Origin: CAZPHU01 sp964586285
GTDB taxonomy: Bacteria; Fibrobacterota; Chitinivibrionia; Chitinivibrionales; CAYFVL01
Assembly: GCA_964586285.1 (NCBI GenBank)
Contig: CAZPHU010000005.1
Coordinates: 7,251-71,250, forward strand
Direction of reading: 5' to 3'
DNA length: 64,000 nucleotides
The notes below the pieces were generated by a model. The model made no database searches. It saw only the letters and a list, made by a program, of their open reading frames with translations, and was not told the origin of the DNA. Both the position numbers and the translations under genes were made by a program. Shown in pieces: positions 62,618-64,000 of the stretch (the first letter of the stretch is position 1; every line of letters begins with the position of its first letter).

Positions 62618-64000
62618 TTAGTGTTTATTTGTGACACACGCTTCAACAAACCCTTTGAATAGCGGATGAGGTGAAACAGGGCGTGATTTAAACTCCGGAT
62701 GAAACTGACAACCCAAAAACCAGGGATGGTCTTTTAACTCAATAATTTCTACAAGCATTCCGTCGGGAGATTTTCCTGAAAGGACTACACCCGCTTTCTC
62801 AAACCTTTCTCGGTAATCATTGTTGAATTCGTATCTATGGCGATGCCGTTCACTGATTTCTTCCTTTGCATACAGATCTCTGGCCAGTGATCCTTTTTTC
62901 AATACGCAGGGGAATGCCCCCAAACGCATCGTCCCCCCCAGGTTCATGACTTTTTTCTGTTCTTCCATAAGGTGAATCACCGCATCCGGGGTTCGGGGAT
63001 TGTTTTCAATGCTGTCAGCCTCCTCAAGTCCAAGAAGAGAACGTGCTATTTCGATAACAGCGGTCTGCATTCCAAGACATATACCAAAATAGGGAATCTT
63101 TTGATCTCGCGCAAAACGAATCGCCTTGATTTTCCCTTCCAAACCGCGAGACCCAAATCCTCCCGGTACAAGAATCCCATCCATATCCTTCAGGACGCTC
63201 TGAGCGCCTTTTTCCTCTATTTCCTCGGCGCTTATGCTGTGAATGATTACAGTCGCGGAATTATGCGCTCCGGCATGATTTAGCGATTCATGAATCGATT
63301 TATATGCATCCAGAAGTTCCGAATACTTCCCCACAACCGCTACATTAACGGTATGGCGGGCATTAACGACCTTTTCGATGTATTCTCGCCAGGGCCGCAA
63401 ATTCCGGCGTCCCGATTTGCATCCCAGAGCATCGACAATCACATGATCCAGATTCTGCTGAGCTAGTTCAAGAGGAACCTCGTAGATTGTATTCTTTACA
63501 TCAAACGCCTCGATTACCGCCTCTTCATCGACATTGCAAAAAAGGCTTATCTTGCGCCGCACTTCGCTGTCCAAATGTTTCTCAGTTCGACAGATCAGGA
63601 TATCCGGAATGATACCAATCTCCCGCAACCTTCCCACTGAATGCTGAGTCGGCTTAGTTTTCACCTCACCGGCAGTACTCAGATACGGAATAAGCGTAAC
63701 GTGTACAAACAATACGTTGCTTTTGCCTTCACTCTGTTTGAACTGACGTAATGCTTCCAGAAACGGCAGGCTTTCGATATCTCCTACAGTACCGCCGATT
63801 TCAGCAATCACCACATCCACATCAGGAGTAGCAACGGAACGTATCCCCTCACAAATTTCCGAAGTAACATGCGGCACAACCTGAATAGTCGCCCCCAGGT
63901 AATCTCCATGACGCTCCTTTTTAATAATGGAATCGTAGATTCTTCCGGTAGTGAAATTGCAATTACGGTTGGTATTTACTCCTGTAAATCGTTCGTAATG
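62618..64000 (-). CDS. pyrG: CTP synthase, partial (N-terminus beyond window)
   Basis: CTP synthase converts UTP to CTP with glutamine. The frame is open from the window edge (first residues HYERFTGVNTNRNCNFTTG), so an internal Met-like start near 63877 is not the real one. The synthetase part shows 'GDYLGATIQVVPHVTSEI' and 'IAEIGGTVGDIESLPF'. The class I glutaminase part (~C-terminal 250 residues) has 'GICLGMQTAVIE' with the nucleophile Cys and 'GCQFHPEFKSRP' with His and Glu. About 460 codons of the usual ~540 are present. It precedes purF on the same strand, joining purine and pyrimidine synthesis genes. Confidence 0.96.
   Translation of the reverse strand, partial: HYERFTGVNTNRNCNFTTGRIYDSIIKKERHGDYLGATIQVVPHVTSEICEGIRSVATPDVDVVIAEIGGTVGDIESLPFLEALRQFKQSEGKSNVLFVHVTLIPYLSTAGEVKTKPTQHSVGRLREIGIIPDILICRTEKHLDSEVRRKISLFCNVDEEAVIEAFDVKNTIYEVPLELAQQNLDHVIVDALGCKSGRRNLRPWREYIEKVVNARHTVNVAVVGKYSELLDAYKSIHESLNHAGAHNSATVIIHSISAEEIEEKGAQSVLKDMDGILVPGGFGSRGLEGKIKAIRFARDQKIPYFGICLGMQTAVIEIARSLLGLEEADSIENNPRTPDAVIHLMEEQKKVMNLGGTMRLGAFPCVLKKGSLARDLYAKEEISERHRHRYEFNNDYRERFEKAGVVLSGKSPDGMLVEIIELKDHPWFLGCQFHPEFKSRPVSPHPLFKGFVEACVTNKH

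Noticed and set aside
63877..63877. Apparent start of CTP synthase at 63877
   Set aside because: Upstream codons to the window edge encode conserved CTP synthase sequence (HYERFTG, GRIYDSIIKKER, GDYLGATIQVV), so the gene continues beyond the window.
1..64000. CRISPR array, prophage, integrase/att sites or intact insertion sequences
   Set aside because: No regularly spaced direct repeats beyond the triple 11-bp motif, and no transposase, integrase or phage structural genes were seen.

Overview
The window reads as chromosomal DNA of a Gram-negative, probably anaerobic, motile polysaccharide degrader. The best guess is the phylum Fibrobacterota (Chitinispirillum/Chitinivibrio-like). This rests on many lipoprotein signals, TolC-like and ExbB/ExbD-like envelope machinery, flagella-associated genes, a family 9 glycoside hydrolase with a C-terminal sorting-type tail, an [FeFe]-hydrogenase-type sensor and moderate GC. 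The assignment is an inference from gene content. I see no rRNA, tRNA, CRISPR array, intact insertion sequence or phage.

Layout. 1-2.3 kb (minus): an energy-transduction cluster with an ExbB-like channel and an ExbB-ExbD fusion cut by the window edge. 2.5-6.1 kb (plus): nadB overlapped by a vWA-like membrane protein. 6.1-14.4 kb (minus): PfkB kinase, UDP-glucuronate decarboxylase, leuS, rdgB and a two-component pair ending in an NtrC-type activator; a structured gap lies between leuS and rdgB. 14.7-20.2 kb (minus): ECF sigma/anti-sigma pair, rppH-like Nudix gene and a giant TPR protein. 20.5-32.5 kb: an amidase, three metabolic or regulatory enzymes, tyrS, an AsmA-like protein, an M48 protease, several lipoproteins including one with a phospholipase-A2-like signature, a HAD phosphatase and an SDR.

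33.3-36.9 kb (plus): a two-gene unit pairing a membrane Ser/Thr protein kinase with a PAS-containing, hydrogenase-like iron-sulfur protein, which looks like a sensory (group C type) [FeFe]-hydrogenase system. 37.0-45.0 kb (minus): a tightly packed six-gene operon (DUF4956 membrane protein, HlyD-like adaptor, TolC-like factor, VTC polyphosphate-polymerase domain, lamin-tail protein, CotH-kinase lipoprotein). Three exact 11-bp-period repeats resembling a Pho box sit 11 bp upstream of a -10-like hexamer in front of it. This operon is the best candidate for an undescribed system: an envelope-spanning, possibly phosphate-regulated machine that makes or moves polyphosphate or phosphorylates surface proteins.

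45.4-51.0 kb: an SDR, the family 9 glycosidase, a lone cyclic-nucleotide-binding domain, an NFACT protein lacking its N-terminal half and a zinc-ribbon protein. 51.2-59.4 kb (minus): a possible motility/regulatory operon with a SwrB-like membrane protein, FliK-like and FlhB-C-like proteins, two RsbW-type kinase domains and two STAS domains with no sigma factor beside them, then a large lipoprotein. 59.6-61.0 kb (plus): a double-FHA protein and a metallophosphoesterase. 61.1-64.0 kb (minus): purF and the 3' part of pyrG.
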